Origin: an uncultured Acetatifactor sp.
Lineage (GTDB): Bacteria; Bacillota; Clostridia; Lachnospirales; Lachnospiraceae
Assembly: GCF_910585425.1 (NCBI RefSeq)
Contig: NZ_CAJUCP010000081.1
Location: 1-22,082 of the forward strand
Length of the DNA stretch: 22,082 nucleotides
Direction: 5' to 3'
Positions 1 to 8,231 of this stretch are shown here, one piece after another. Every line of letters begins with the position of its first letter. Within the stretch, counting starts at the first letter, position 1. Made by a program: the position numbers and the translations under genes. Below the pieces are notes generated by a model. It was not told the origin of the DNA and searched no databases. It worked only from the letters and a program-made list of their open reading frames with translations.

Positions 1-1
1 T

Positions 2-1900
2 CGCTTCTATGTACTCCTTAATCATCTTGTATGTAACCCGCTCTTTCGGCTTGTATGCTGCGGCTCTCTTAGCGATATTATCAAGCGGCACTTTGCCCTC
101 ATCCTCGCCAAACTCCACTTTTACGTTGATTACACTATCAGGCTTTTTGTGGGAAAGCATTACAACCGTCTCACAATGCACCGTCATCCCGAACTGATCC
201 ACCCCCCGCACTCTCTCAATCCCATACCCCCCGTCACAGAGTACCCTTAAATCCCTGGCCAGGGTCGCCGGGTCGCAGCTTACATAGACAATCCGCTCCG
301 GCTCAGCCTCCAATATGGCTCTCAGGCACGTCTCGTCGCAGCCTTTCCGAGGCGGATCCACCACCACTACATCCGGATGCGCAGCATCCTCCCAATCTCC
401 GCCATGGCAAAACTCCTGCAGCACCTCCTCCGCCTTCCCCACGAAGAAGGACGCATTCCCAATCTCGTTGCGAGCCGCGTTCTCCCTGGCATCCTCTATG
501 GCCTGGGGCACGATTTCCACGCCATAGACCTGCTTCGCCTTATCCGCCAGGAAAAGGGAGATGGTGCCGATGCCGCAGTACAGATCCCACACCGTCTCCT
601 GCCCGGTGAGCCCGGCGTATTCCAGGGCAAGGCTGTAGAGCTTCTCCGTCTGGACGGGGTTCACCTGATAAAAGGACAGGGGCGAGATGTGGAATGTCAG
701 CTCCCGCCCCGTGTAGGGCCAGCCCGGGCGCTCCATGTCCCGGACGCGGATGGTGTCCGAAATGCAGTCCTTCCCCCAGATTGTATGTATCTCCCTGCCC
801 ATGATCACATTGGTGCGTTCGGTCTGGATGCTCACGGAGATGCTGGTCATGCCCGCTATCCCGGTCAATTTCCGCAGGAGCCTGTCCTGCCAGGGCAGGA
901 ACTCCCCCTGAAAGCCGCGCTCTTCTTCTGGTATGGGGCATTCTGCCCTTCTTTCATATCGGCATCCTTCCGCAGCCCTTCCTTTCAGCCCTCGGTGCCC
1001 TTCTGCGGACTCTTCTTTCAGCCCTCGGTGCCCTTCTGTGGACTCTCCTTTCAGCCCCCAGCGTCCTTCCGCGGACTCTCCTTTCAGCCCACAGCATCCT
1101 TCCGCAGACTCTCCTTTCAGCCCCCGACATCCTTCCATCCCACTGCGCATCCCCCCGGCCGTCTGCCCTGTCCCAATATCCTTTCCGCGGGATGCCATTT
1201 CTTTCGGCACGCCACATGACACATCTGTCACTTTTTTATTAATCACCAGGCACACCATAATCTCCCCGCTGACGAACCCCTTGCGTATAAGCACATGCCG
1301 CACCAGCCCGGTTCCGGATGCCTCATCATATGCGCTGACCCGATTCTCCCGCATATAATCCAGCACGGCTTCCATGACGGCCTCATTTTCCACAGGCCCC
1401 AACAGGCAATCAGTATTGGGGATAATGCTGTGGGTCCGCCCTGCGTAGAACCCTGCCACCACATTCCCCTCCCTGTCCCTGCCCACAGGATATTGGGCCT
1501 TGTTCCGGTAGCGGAAGGGCTCCTCCATCCCCACGATGGGCTCCATCCACCGGTCGACCTCCTCCGGCGCAAAGCCCCCGATGCGGATCAGGCTGTTCCG
1601 TATCTTGTCCTGCTTATAGTCCAGCTGCTTCTCATAGGAGAGGGCCTGGAGCTGGCATCCGCCGCACTGTCTGTGGCAGTGGCATTTCGGCTCCACGCGA
1701 AAAGGAGAAGGCTCCATGACCTTCTCCAGCCGCGCATAGGCATAATTCTTTTTGCTCTTTACGATCCTCGCCTCCACCCTGTCGCCCACCACGGCATCCT
1801 TGACGAACAGCGCAAAGCCGTCCACCTTCCCTATGCCGAAGCCGTCGCTTCCCATGTCCTCAATCGTCACCACAGCGAGTTCGTTTTTCTGAAATTTCAT
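2..1900 (-). CDS. rlmD: 23S rRNA (uracil-C5)-methyltransferase RlmD, 3' end beyond window
   Basis: Methylates a uridine of 23S rRNA with S-adenosylmethionine. The frame is open from the ATG at 1900 to the left edge (633 codons). GGAGGG lies 6 nt before the ATG. Seen in order: an N-terminal TRAM-like domain (about residues 1-60); a Cys cluster KCHCHRQCGGC of the kind that holds the family's [4Fe-4S] cluster; the SAM motif WDLYCGIGT; VVVDPPRKGC; the nucleophile motif YVSCDPATLARD; and the general-base region VHCETVVML. The last visible residues, KMIKEYIEA, fit the family's C-terminal tail. The oddity is an insert of roughly 100 residues between VINKK (about residue 223) and LLRKLTGIAGMTSIS (about 339), where relatives have a short linker. 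It holds five 11-residue repeats, yet the frame stays open. It follows the flavodiiron gene after 89 bp, probably cotranscribed. Confidence 0.93.
   Translation of the reverse strand, partial: MKFQKNELAVVTIEDMGSDGFGIGKVDGFALFVKDAVVGDRVEARIVKSKKNYAYARLEKVMEPSPFRVEPKCHCHRQCGGCQLQALSYEKQLDYKQDKIRNSLIRIGGFAPEEVDRWMEPIVGMEEPFRYRNKAQYPVGRDREGNVVAGFYAGRTHSIIPNTDCLLGPVENEAVMEAVLDYMRENRVSAYDEASGTGLVRHVLIRKGFVSGEIMVCLVINKKVTDVSCGVPKEMASRGKDIGTGQTAGGMRSGMEGCRGLKGESAEGCCGLKGESAEGRWGLKGESTEGHRGLKEESAEGHRGLKGRAAEGCRYERRAECPIPEEERGFQGEFLPWQDRLLRKLTGIAGMTSISVSIQTERTNVIMGREIHTIWGKDCISDTIRVRDMERPGWPYTGRELTFHISPLSFYQVNPVQTEKLYSLALEYAGLTGQETVWDLYCGIGTISLFLADKAKQVYGVEIVPQAIEDARENAARNEIGNASFFVGKAEEVLQEFCHGGDWEDAAHPDVVVVDPPRKGCDETCLRAILEAEPERIVYVSCDPATLARDLRVLCDGGYGIERVRGVDQFGMTVHCETVVMLSHKKPDSVINVKVEFGEDEGKVPLDNIAKRAAAYKPKERVTYKMIKEYIEA
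948..1145 (-). repeat. 33-bp tandem repeat (minisatellite) inside rlmD
   Basis: Five consecutive 33-bp units lie at 981-1013, 1014-1046, 1047-1079, 1080-1112 and 1113-1145. The last one decays in its final third, and a degenerate partial copy lies at about 948-980. On the coding strand each unit encodes 11 residues of the type GLKGESAEGxx, with xx being CC, RW, HR or CR. The unit is a multiple of three, so copy number can change without breaking rlmD. The peptide is hydrophilic, rich in Gly, Glu and Lys, and probably a flexible loop. Confidence 0.93.
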
Positions 1901-1989
1901 ACTTTTCCCTCCGCAAAGCATATCCCAGCCGCTGCCAGTCCCCGGCGCGGCAAATCCGCCGTGGGCGCTTGCCTGAAAATTCTCCGCTC

Positions 1990-3138
1990 CTACGCCAGCT
2001 CCGCCGCCAGCGCCTTTATCTGCTCCTCATTCTGGGGCTTCATGGCGGACAGCACTGTCACCGTATTTTCCGCAAATGTGATCTCCTTGCACTTCTCCAG
2101 CATCCCCCGCATGGCCTTGGCCGCCACAGGGGCCCAGGAGCCGTTCTCGATCAGCCCCACCATGCGCTTCTGATAGCTGTGCTCCGCCAGCACCGTGAGG
2201 AACTGGTGCATGAAGGGATTGACGCTCATATTGTAGGTGTTGCAGGCCAGCGCCAGCTTGCTGTAGCGGAAAGCGTCCGCCACTGCCGCCGCCATGTCGT
2301 CCCTGGCCAGGTCGTAGACGGCCACTGTCACGCCCCTGTCGCGCAGCTCCTCCGCCAGACGGACCGCCGCCGCTTTCGTGTGGCCGTACACAGAGGCATA
2401 CGCCACTACCACGCCGTCCTCCTCCGGCTCATAGGAAGACCATTTGTCATACAGCCCCAGATAATACTCCAGGTTCTCCTCCAGCACAGGCCCGTGGAGC
2501 GGACAGATCTTCCGGATCTCCAGCCCCGCCGCCTTCTTCAGCACGTTCTGCACCTGGGGGCCATACTTCCCCACGATGCCGATATAATACCGCCTGGCCT
2601 CATCCGCCCAGTCCTCCTCCACGTCCAGAGCCCCGAACTTCCCGAAGCCGTCCGCCGAGAACAGCACCTTGTCCGCCGGGTCATAGGTCATCATCACCTC
2701 GGGCCAGTGCACCATGGGCGCGCACACGAAGCTCAGCTTATGCCGCCCCAGATCCAGCTCCGCCCCGTTTGCCACAGGCATCCGCTTCACCTCAGCCCCC
2801 AGAGAGAAGAACTGGTCCATCATCTTAAAGGCCGGGGCGGTGGCCACCACCTGGGCCTCCGGATACTTTTCCAGGAAAAGGGGGATACAGGCCGAGTGAT
2901 CCGGCTCCATATGCTGCACCACCAGGTAATCCGGCCTGCGCCCTCCCAGGGCCGCCTCCACGTTCCCCAGCCACAGGGCGCCGAACCCCGCGTCCACGGT
3001 ATCCATCACCGCGATCCTCTCATCCAGTATCACATAGGAATTGTAGGCCATCCCGCCAGGCACCTGATACTGCCCCTCGAACAGATCCACCTCGTGATCG
3101 TCCACGCCTACATACAAAATATCGTCCGTCACCTTCAT
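1990..3138 (-). CDS. fprA: Flavodiiron protein (FprA-type oxygen/NO reductase)
   Basis: A cytoplasmic two-domain flavoprotein of 382 residues that in anaerobes reduces O2 (or NO) to water (or N2O), taking electrons from rubredoxin or similar donors. The metallo-beta-lactamase-like domain (about 1-240) carries a full diiron set: H76-x-E78-x-D80-H81 (HMEPDH), H144 (PMVHWPE), D163 (SADGFGKFG) and H215 (CPLHGPV). The C-terminal flavodoxin domain begins at about 243 with the FMN loop YASVYGHTK. There is no C-terminal rubredoxin extension, so it is the short class A form. An upstream ATG at 3168 exists, but the ATG at 3138 has GGAGG six bases ahead of it and begins the conserved sequence, so I use that. 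It lies between yhaM (106 bp upstream) and rlmD. Confidence 0.95.
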   Translation of the reverse strand: MKVTDDILYVGVDDHEVDLFEGQYQVPGGMAYNSYVILDERIAVMDTVDAGFGALWLGNVEAALGGRRPDYLVVQHMEPDHSACIPLFLEKYPEAQVVATAPAFKMMDQFFSLGAEVKRMPVANGAELDLGRHKLSFVCAPMVHWPEVMMTYDPADKVLFSADGFGKFGALDVEEDWADEARRYYIGIVGKYGPQVQNVLKKAAGLEIRKICPLHGPVLEENLEYYLGLYDKWSSYEPEEDGVVVAYASVYGHTKAAAVRLAEELRDRGVTVAVYDLARDDMAAAVADAFRYSKLALACNTYNMSVNPFMHQFLTVLAEHSYQKRMVGLIENGSWAPVAAKAMRGMLEKCKEITFAENTVTVLSAMKPQNEEQIKALAAELA

Positions 3139-3244
3139 CTCGCACCTCCACGCGCCCTTTACGGGCATTTCTTCTATATTTAAGACTTCCTCTCAAATCC
3201 TGCTCTTAAGCCTGTCCTTCATTCTTGCCCGAAACCGTATCTCC

Positions 3245-4189
3245 CTATTCCCTGGTAGCCCGCAGATTGGACTCGAACAGCCGGTTGTACCCCAGCCACC
3301 CCTGGTTCCCGCTGTTGTTCTCCAGTATCTCCTTGAAGGTCTCCAGCTTCGCGTCCGTGTCGTCCGCATAGTTCAGCGCCAGGGCCTCCATCAGCGCCGG
3401 AAGCTTGGGCGAGCCGTACTCGTATTTCCCGTGGTGGGCCAGGATACAGTGCTGTACCTGGGCCAGCAGCCCATGGGGGAAGCCGTGGATTGCCGCCGCC
3501 TTCTCCGCCACCATCTGGGAGCCCATGACGATATGCCCCAGCAGTTGGCCGTCATCCGTGTAGTCATTTTCCGGGAAAGGGGAAATCTCCTTCACCTTGC
3601 CGATGTCATGGCACATGGCCGCCGTCAGCAGGAGGTCCCGGTTCAGGATCGGATACGCGCCGCAATAATAGCCGCACAGCTTCGCCACACTTAAAGTATG
3701 CTCCAATAATCCGCCTACAAACCCATGGTGCACCGTTTTTGCGGCAGAAGAATGGCGGAATTTTCTGACAAATTCATCGTCAGCCAGGAAAAAGGCCTCC
3801 AGGAGCTGTTTCAGCCAGGGATTCCGGATGCTGTCCACCATGTCCAGAAGCTCCGCGTACATCTTGTCGTTGTCCTTTGCGCTCACCGGCAGATAGTCCG
3901 CGGGATTGTATTCCCCCTCCCGGCAGACCCGGATCCGCTTGATGCTGACCTGCAGCGAGCCCTGGAAGCTGTTCACATCGCCGACGACATCTATGTAGTC
4001 CAGTGTGTCGTAATTCCCGATGCCCGGGTTGCCCGGCTCCCAGACCTTTGCGTCGATGATGCCTGTCTTGTCCTGCAGGATCACGTTCTCATAGGACTTC
4101 CCGTTCTTGGTCACTGCCGCCTGTTTATGCTTGCAGAGGTAGATGTCGGAAATCCTGTCCCCCTCCTTCAGATCTCTGATGAATTTCAT
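3245..4189 (-). CDS. yhaM: 3'-5' exoribonuclease YhaM family (OB fold plus HD domain)
   Basis: A 314-residue cytoplasmic protein with the YhaM/Cbf1 layout. An N-terminal OB-fold nucleic-acid-binding domain (about 1-90, starting MKFIRDLKEGDRISDIYL and including ILQDKTGIIDAKVW) is followed by a metal-dependent HD domain. HD ligands visible are H164 (LLEHT), H194-D195 (CHDIGK), H252-H253 (ILAHHG) and D276 or a neighbour (NYADDTDA). YhaM enzymes trim RNA, and some act on DNA, from the 3' end. Length and domain order are normal for the family. The ATG follows the TAA of the HtrA-like gene directly, so the two are translationally linked, with the ribosome-binding site (GGGAGGAG) inside the upstream gene. 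The substrate is assigned by homology only. Confidence 0.92.
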   Translation of the reverse strand: MKFIRDLKEGDRISDIYLCKHKQAAVTKNGKSYENVILQDKTGIIDAKVWEPGNPGIGNYDTLDYIDVVGDVNSFQGSLQVSIKRIRVCREGEYNPADYLPVSAKDNDKMYAELLDMVDSIRNPWLKQLLEAFFLADDEFVRKFRHSSAAKTVHHGFVGGLLEHTLSVAKLCGYYCGAYPILNRDLLLTAAMCHDIGKVKEISPFPENDYTDDGQLLGHIVMGSQMVAEKAAAIHGFPHGLLAQVQHCILAHHGKYEYGSPKLPALMEALALNYADDTDAKLETFKEILENNSGNQGWLGYNRLFESNLRATRE

Positions 4190-5842
4190 TTACCTGACTC
4201 CTCCCAACTCAATATTGAACTTCATTTCCTTATATTCCTCCTGAACCTGCCGCATGACAGTGACCTCCACTGTCTGCCCGGGCTCCAGGTCCATCAGCGC
4301 GTTGCTGTATTCCATAAAGCCGGATACGCTTTTCTCCCCGATGGCCGTGATCACGTCCCCCCGCTGGATGCCGGCCCGCATAGCCGGAGAATCCATGTCG
4401 AATTCCTCCACATAGGCCCCGAAGGGGATCCCAAGCTCCGCATTGACCTCCCGGGGCACATCCTCCCCCTGGATGCCCAGGTAGGCGATCTCCGCCCCGT
4501 TGGACATCTTCTCCACAGTCTTCTGTAGGTCCGTGATGCCATAGGCCGTGATCAGGTTCTTCATGTCCGAGCCTGTCCTGTAATTCGTGATGAATCCGAT
4601 CATCTTCCCCTGCAGGTCGAACAGGGCTCCGCTGGCGTTCTGGCTTCCGCTGATGTCCGTCAGCAGGATCCGGTAGTTCCTGTCCGCTGTGGATACGGTG
4701 GTGCCGGATGCGGTTATCATGCCATAGCTCAGGGAATTGCTGGTTCCCATGGGGCTGCCCACGGCGATGACCGGCGTACCGGCCAGGCTCTTCGCATTGG
4801 AATACCCGAATTCCGCAATGGGGAGCCCGCTCTCCGGCTCGTCAGGATTCCGGGCTGTCTGGCCGCCCGAATCCTGGGCCCCTGTGTTCCCCTGGCCCGG
4901 GCTGCCCGAAGCGCCCAGGTCTCCCGGCTCGTCCGGATCCTCATTTTCCGGTGCGTCCGGATCCTGATTGCCCGGAGCGCCCGCGCCTGCCGGACTGTCC
5001 TGGGCCCCCGCCTCGAAACCGTCCTGCGCATTCCCTGTCCCGCCCCTTACCGCGTCGCTCAACTCCTCCAACGGCACCGAAAGCACCGCCAGATTGGTGG
5101 CCTCATTATATTGCTTTAGCTGGGCCCCTGTCTGGGATTCGTCATAAAAGGTCAGCAGCAGCCTTTCCGCGGACCTGATGGCGGAATAATCCGTCAGTAT
5201 CAAAAGCTCCATGCCGTTTTCGGAAATGATGACGCCGGAGCACTGGTTCCTGCGCTCCTGCACGCTGTTGAACCAGTCCACGTTGGAGGTCACCGCCGTC
5301 ACCGTCACGACGCTGCGGCCCAGCTCGTTCCCATAGTCATGGAGGGCCGTGTAGAGCTGCTTGTAATGGTTCAGGTCGAAGGTGACCTGGGACAGGATGT
5401 CCTGCACCTGCTCTTTCCCCAGCGGCACGTAGGGGTCCCCGCTGCCGTCCTCGGGATTCCGTGTGGGCTCCGGGGTGGGCGCAGGCGTGGGCTCCGGGCT
5501 TTCCGTGGGGAGGTTCTCCGCCAGCATCTCCTCCGGCGACATCTCCTCCTTATCCTCCGGGAACTCCACGGTCTGTATCTCAGGCTCCTCCTTCGGGTAA
5601 AGCCAGTTGCTGATCACCGGCTCCAGCACAAGGAAGGTGACGCAGGCCACCAGGCCGAAGATCACCGCCATGGACACCGTGATGATCGTCCGGCGGATCA
5701 GCTTCTTCTTGTTCACCGGCTTTTCCTTAATCTTCTCTATCAGGAATTCTTTATTTCCATCGAGGAATTCTTTATTTCCGTTGTGGAAATCCTTCTGCCC
5801 ATCGAGAAGGCCTTTCTGCTCTTTCCGCTCCTGGTCAGGCAT
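4190..5842 (-). CDS. Membrane-anchored HtrA-like PDZ protein, probably catalytically dead
   Basis: 550 residues: a charged cytoplasmic tail (1-50), one membrane span (about 52-73), a Pro/Glu/Thr-rich stalk (about 84-135), a chymotrypsin-like domain (about 175-440) and a C-terminal PDZ domain (about 452-545). The fold matches S1C/HtrA proteases, but all three catalytic positions look lost. The His segment reads ELLILTDYSAI (family: ILTNxHVV), the Asp segment reads EATNLAVL (family: TDLAVL), and the Ser segment reads SQNASGALFD (family: GNSGGPLxx), with Ala aligned to the Ser. A low-complexity Gly/Asp/Pro linker (about 267-340) splits the two barrels. The ATG is preceded by AAGGAG at 5-6 nt. 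A good promoter lies 130 bp upstream, and yhaM follows without a gap. It may be a peptide-binding scaffold rather than a protease. The alignment was made by eye. Confidence 0.87.
   Translation of the reverse strand: MPDQERKEQKGLLDGQKDFHNGNKEFLDGNKEFLIEKIKEKPVNKKKLIRRTIITVSMAVIFGLVACVTFLVLEPVISNWLYPKEEPEIQTVEFPEDKEEMSPEEMLAENLPTESPEPTPAPTPEPTRNPEDGSGDPYVPLGKEQVQDILSQVTFDLNHYKQLYTALHDYGNELGRSVVTVTAVTSNVDWFNSVQERRNQCSGVIISENGMELLILTDYSAIRSAERLLLTFYDESQTGAQLKQYNEATNLAVLSVPLEELSDAVRGGTGNAQDGFEAGAQDSPAGAGAPGNQDPDAPENEDPDEPGDLGASGSPGQGNTGAQDSGGQTARNPDEPESGLPIAEFGYSNAKSLAGTPVIAVGSPMGTSNSLSYGMITASGTTVSTADRNYRILLTDISGSQNASGALFDLQGKMIGFITNYRTGSDMKNLITAYGITDLQKTVEKMSNGAEIAYLGIQGEDVPREVNAELGIPFGAYVEEFDMDSPAMRAGIQRGDVITAIGEKSVSGFMEYSNALMDLEPGQTVEVTVMRQVQEEYKEMKFNIELGGVR
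5742..5779 (-). repeat. Two-copy 17-bp direct repeat (21-bp period) in the HtrA-like gene
   Basis: An identical 17-bp stretch at 5742-5758 and 5763-5779 encodes the N-terminal heptad repeat GNKEFLD/GNKEFLI in the cytoplasmic tail. A degenerate third copy (KDFHN) precedes it in the protein. The period is 21 bp, so the frame is kept. Confidence 0.85.
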
Positions 5843-5971
5843 TTGCGCTCCTTTCGCTTATCCCCGGTACGCCGTGCATGAATTCCCGATTAATCAACGC
5901 CTGATATCCGCGCCGGCACAAGGCGGGGAAAGGATGCAATGGGGGGCGGCCACAAGTCATTTCTGTCTCTA

Positions 5972-6000
5972 AGTATACAAAAATATGGAAGAAAAGTAAA
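5972..6000 (-). promoter_or_regulatory. Sigma-A promoter for the HtrA-like/yhaM/fprA/rlmD run
   Basis: Read on the minus strand: -35 TTTACT (5995-6000), a 17-bp spacer and -10 TATACT (5972-5977). Transcription would start near 5965, leaving a leader of about 120 nt before the ATG at 5842. The surrounding AT-rich stretch stands out from the GC-rich genes. Nothing else clear is present in the 207-bp gap 5843-6049 apart from a weak 5-bp stem at about 6010-6027. Confidence 0.72.
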
Positions 6001-6049
6001 GTTATCTTCCAACAGAATTTTTGTTGACATTCCGGCGGAGGCGATCCCC

Positions 6050-7309
6050 CTACCGATACCCGTTCACATCATAATACCGCAATAACAGCCCCACCACTTT
6101 GCTGTAGCTCAGCCTCCCCTCCGGCACGCCGTTGAGCCGAAGCCCCACGTCCGACAGCCGGTCCGACACCGCTTCCACCACCTCGGCGCCCACAGGCGAC
6201 GTCTCCTCCACCCTGGCCCGCTCCCTTTCGGTCAGGAACACATTGTCCTCATGCACCTGGGGCAGTATGGGCGCTGCCGCCAGATACCGCTCGTACCCCG
6301 CCGCCTGGCGGAAATCCCTGTCGATATAATACAGCACGCTCAGGTAGCCGCTGTAACGGAAATAGATATCCTCTGACCCCACACAGGCCAGATACCCGAT
6401 CAGGTTCGCCTCGTCCTCCCGGATGAACCCCTTCAGATGGGCCAGCTCATGGCACATGGTGGAAGGTATGTTCATCACGTACATCACGTCATTATAATTG
6501 GCTTCCATGGAAAAGGGATAGAAGCACCCCGCTATGTACCGCCTGCTCAGGAAATCCGAGCAGCGCAGGGGCTTGAGCGCGGGATAGAATCCGTCCAGCC
6601 CGCTGTAAGTCATGCCTAACTCCCTCATGGCTGCCCTTGCCGCCTCCGCCATGTCCCCGCCATAGGAAATGGAGCCGTCCGCATTCCTGGGAATCCGGCA
6701 GCACAGGGCATTGCACTGCTCCACCACGAAATTCCGCAGCGCCTCCAGCTCCTCCAGGCCGTATTCCGCGGCGGCGGCTTCCAGATACTTCTCCCCGAAG
6801 CCGGAGGTATGGTAGAGTATGGCGCTGTTCAAAGTCATCAGGACGAATACTGTCAGCAGTATCCACATGGCCCCTGTGCAGTATGCCCTGCTAAAGCCCC
6901 TCAAGGCCCCTGGCCGCCGTTCCGGTGAGGCATCCTTCCGGCGCCCACGCCTCTCCCGCGCTCCTCCCCGGGCCTCTGCCTGCTTTCGCCCTCCCCCGGG
7001 TCCGGGCATCCTTCCGGCCAGCCATATCAGCCCCAGAGCTCCTCCCAGCGCCCCGAAGCCCAGCCCCAGCCCGATCAGCGCCTCCCCAACAGAAAAAGGA
7101 ACCATGCCCATGGCCCGCCCGTAGGTCTCCACCCATATCCGAAATACATGGGCGGCATACCAGTCGCAGAACCGTTCGCTGCTCCACGCCAGAACGTGCA
7201 GCAAAAGCATGATCCCCAATATGCTCATATATGTAATCCTTCGGCGCCGTCTCCGGCCGCCCGCAGCATCCCTGTCCATCCCCGCGCCCCCCTGTCCCTG
7301 GGGAGACAT
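6050..7309 (-). CDS. DUF3810-family membrane protein with HExxH zinc-peptidase motif
   Basis: About 419 residues from the start used here. Three probable membrane segments (about 28-45, 72-98 and 143-165) are separated by a basic Arg/Gly-rich loop. The long C-terminal part carries MCHELAHLKGF at about 291-301, a zincin-type HExxH, followed by REDEANLIGYLAC whose Glu residues could complete the zinc site. This fits DUF3810, a family of unknown function that looks like membrane metallopeptidases. An ATG at 7327 would lie at or almost at the predicted transcription start and has no ribosome-binding site. The ATG at 7309 has GGGGGAG about 9 nt upstream, so I chose it. It appears monocistronic. 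Substrate unknown. Confidence 0.85.
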   Translation of the reverse strand: MSPQGQGGAGMDRDAAGGRRRRRRITYMSILGIMLLLHVLAWSSERFCDWYAAHVFRIWVETYGRAMGMVPFSVGEALIGLGLGFGALGGALGLIWLAGRMPGPGGGRKQAEARGGARERRGRRKDASPERRPGALRGFSRAYCTGAMWILLTVFVLMTLNSAILYHTSGFGEKYLEAAAAEYGLEELEALRNFVVEQCNALCCRIPRNADGSISYGGDMAEAARAAMRELGMTYSGLDGFYPALKPLRCSDFLSRRYIAGCFYPFSMEANYNDVMYVMNIPSTMCHELAHLKGFIREDEANLIGYLACVGSEDIYFRYSGYLSVLYYIDRDFRQAAGYERYLAAAPILPQVHEDNVFLTERERARVEETSPVGAEVVEAVSDRLSDVGLRLNGVPEGRLSYSKVVGLLLRYYDVNGYR

Positions 7310-7333
7310 ATGGAAACACTCCCCCATGTATAC

Positions 7334-7342
7334 AGTATAGCA
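7334..7342 (-). promoter_or_regulatory. Extended -10 promoter of the DUF3810 gene
   Basis: The minus strand reads TGC followed by TATACT (TATACT at 7334-7339, TGC at 7340-7342), a TGn-extended -10. No good -35 is seen 16-18 bp upstream, as is common for extended -10 promoters. Transcription would start at about 7325-7328, which argues against the ATG at 7327 and for the one at 7309. Confidence 0.6.
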
Positions 7343-7398
7343 CAGATGGCAGGAACTGCTATTTCCTTATTTTACCATAAAACGCGCTGTCCCTCAGC

Positions 7399-8166
7399 CT
7401 ATCCCACCTTCGCCACAATGACCTGAACCCCGGCATCCTCCAGTTTCTTCACATAGCACTCCGGCGTCCCGTCATCCGTTATGACCATATCCAGTTCATT
7501 GATGGACGCCACATTGACCGTGGCCCGGACGCCGAACTTGCTGTTGTCCGCCAGGACGATGGCCTGATCGCTGTTCTCAATCACCCTGCGCCGTATGTAC
7601 CTTCTGTCTATCGCGGTATAGTCCGTAAAATGGGTCTCCGTGATGCCATTGACGCCGATGAACGCTTTATCGATATTGAATATGCTCAGATTCTCGTCGG
7701 ACTGGAAGCCTGTCAGCTCCAGCGTGCCGGGCATCACCCTCCCTCCCGGGAGTATCACTGTACAGTCCGGTATATCGCTCATGGCCATGGCTATCCTCAG
7801 GGAGCTGGTAATCACCGTCAGAGGCGCGATATCCTTCAGGTAGCGGGTCATGGCAAAGACAGTGGATCCCTCCTCCAGAAAAATCGTCTCCCCGCTGTTC
7901 ACGATACCCGCCGCTTCTCTGGCAATGGCCTCCTTCTGCACGGAATGCATGGCGGCAACAGCCTCAAAACTCCAGCCGGATGGAGAGGCCTCCTTCAGCA
8001 CGGCGCCTCCGTAGACGCACTCCAGAAGCCCCTGCTTCTCCAGATATTTCAGGTCTCTCCGGACAGTCTCAATGGAGATGCCGAACCGCTCCATCAGTTC
8101 CCGGTTCTTCACCACCCGGTTCTCCCTTGCCAATTTCACGATTTGGTCCCGACGTTCCTGATTCAT
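7399..8166 (-). CDS. DeoR/GlpR-family transcriptional repressor
   Basis: A cytoplasmic sugar-phosphate-responsive regulator of 255 residues. The N-terminal winged helix has the DeoR signature (RDQIVKLARENRVVKNRELMERFGISIETVRRDL, then a YGGAVL hinge). The C-terminal DeoRC domain has the ISOCOT-like effector fold (FLEEGSTVFAMTRYL, TVITSSLRIAMAM, FIGVNGI, LADNSKFG). DeoRC domains bind phosphorylated sugars. It is the last gene of the transporter block, 71 bp after the phosphodiesterase, so it probably regulates that block. An in-frame ATG at 8199 has AGGAAG directly abutting it, too close. The ATG at 8166 has GGGGA 7 nt upstream and starts the conserved helix. The choice is not certain. Confidence 0.92.
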   Translation of the reverse strand: MNQERRDQIVKLARENRVVKNRELMERFGISIETVRRDLKYLEKQGLLECVYGGAVLKEASPSGWSFEAVAAMHSVQKEAIAREAAGIVNSGETIFLEEGSTVFAMTRYLKDIAPLTVITSSLRIAMAMSDIPDCTVILPGGRVMPGTLELTGFQSDENLSIFNIDKAFIGVNGITETHFTDYTAIDRRYIRRRVIENSDQAIVLADNSKFGVRATVNVASINELDMVITDDGTPECYVKKLEDAGVQVIVAKVG

Positions 8167-8231
8167 CTGCCATTCCCCGCTCTTTCCGCTATTCTGCATC
8201 TTCCTACTGAAACAAGTACCATAATTTCACA

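Noticed and set aside
948..1145. Possible CRISPR-like array
   Set aside because: The units are contiguous 33-bp tandem repeats without unique spacers, and they are in frame within rlmD.
1969..3183. Long plus-strand open frame over the flavodiiron gene (also 377-1219, 11029-12414, 15428-16456 and others)
   Set aside because: These are antisense shadows of GC-rich minus-strand genes. Their translations are rich in His, Arg, Pro and Leu and show no domain, and the minus frames hold clear families with ribosome-binding sites.
6024..6029. Plus-strand TTGACA that could be a -35
   Set aside because: No -10 at a suitable distance and no plus-strand gene downstream.
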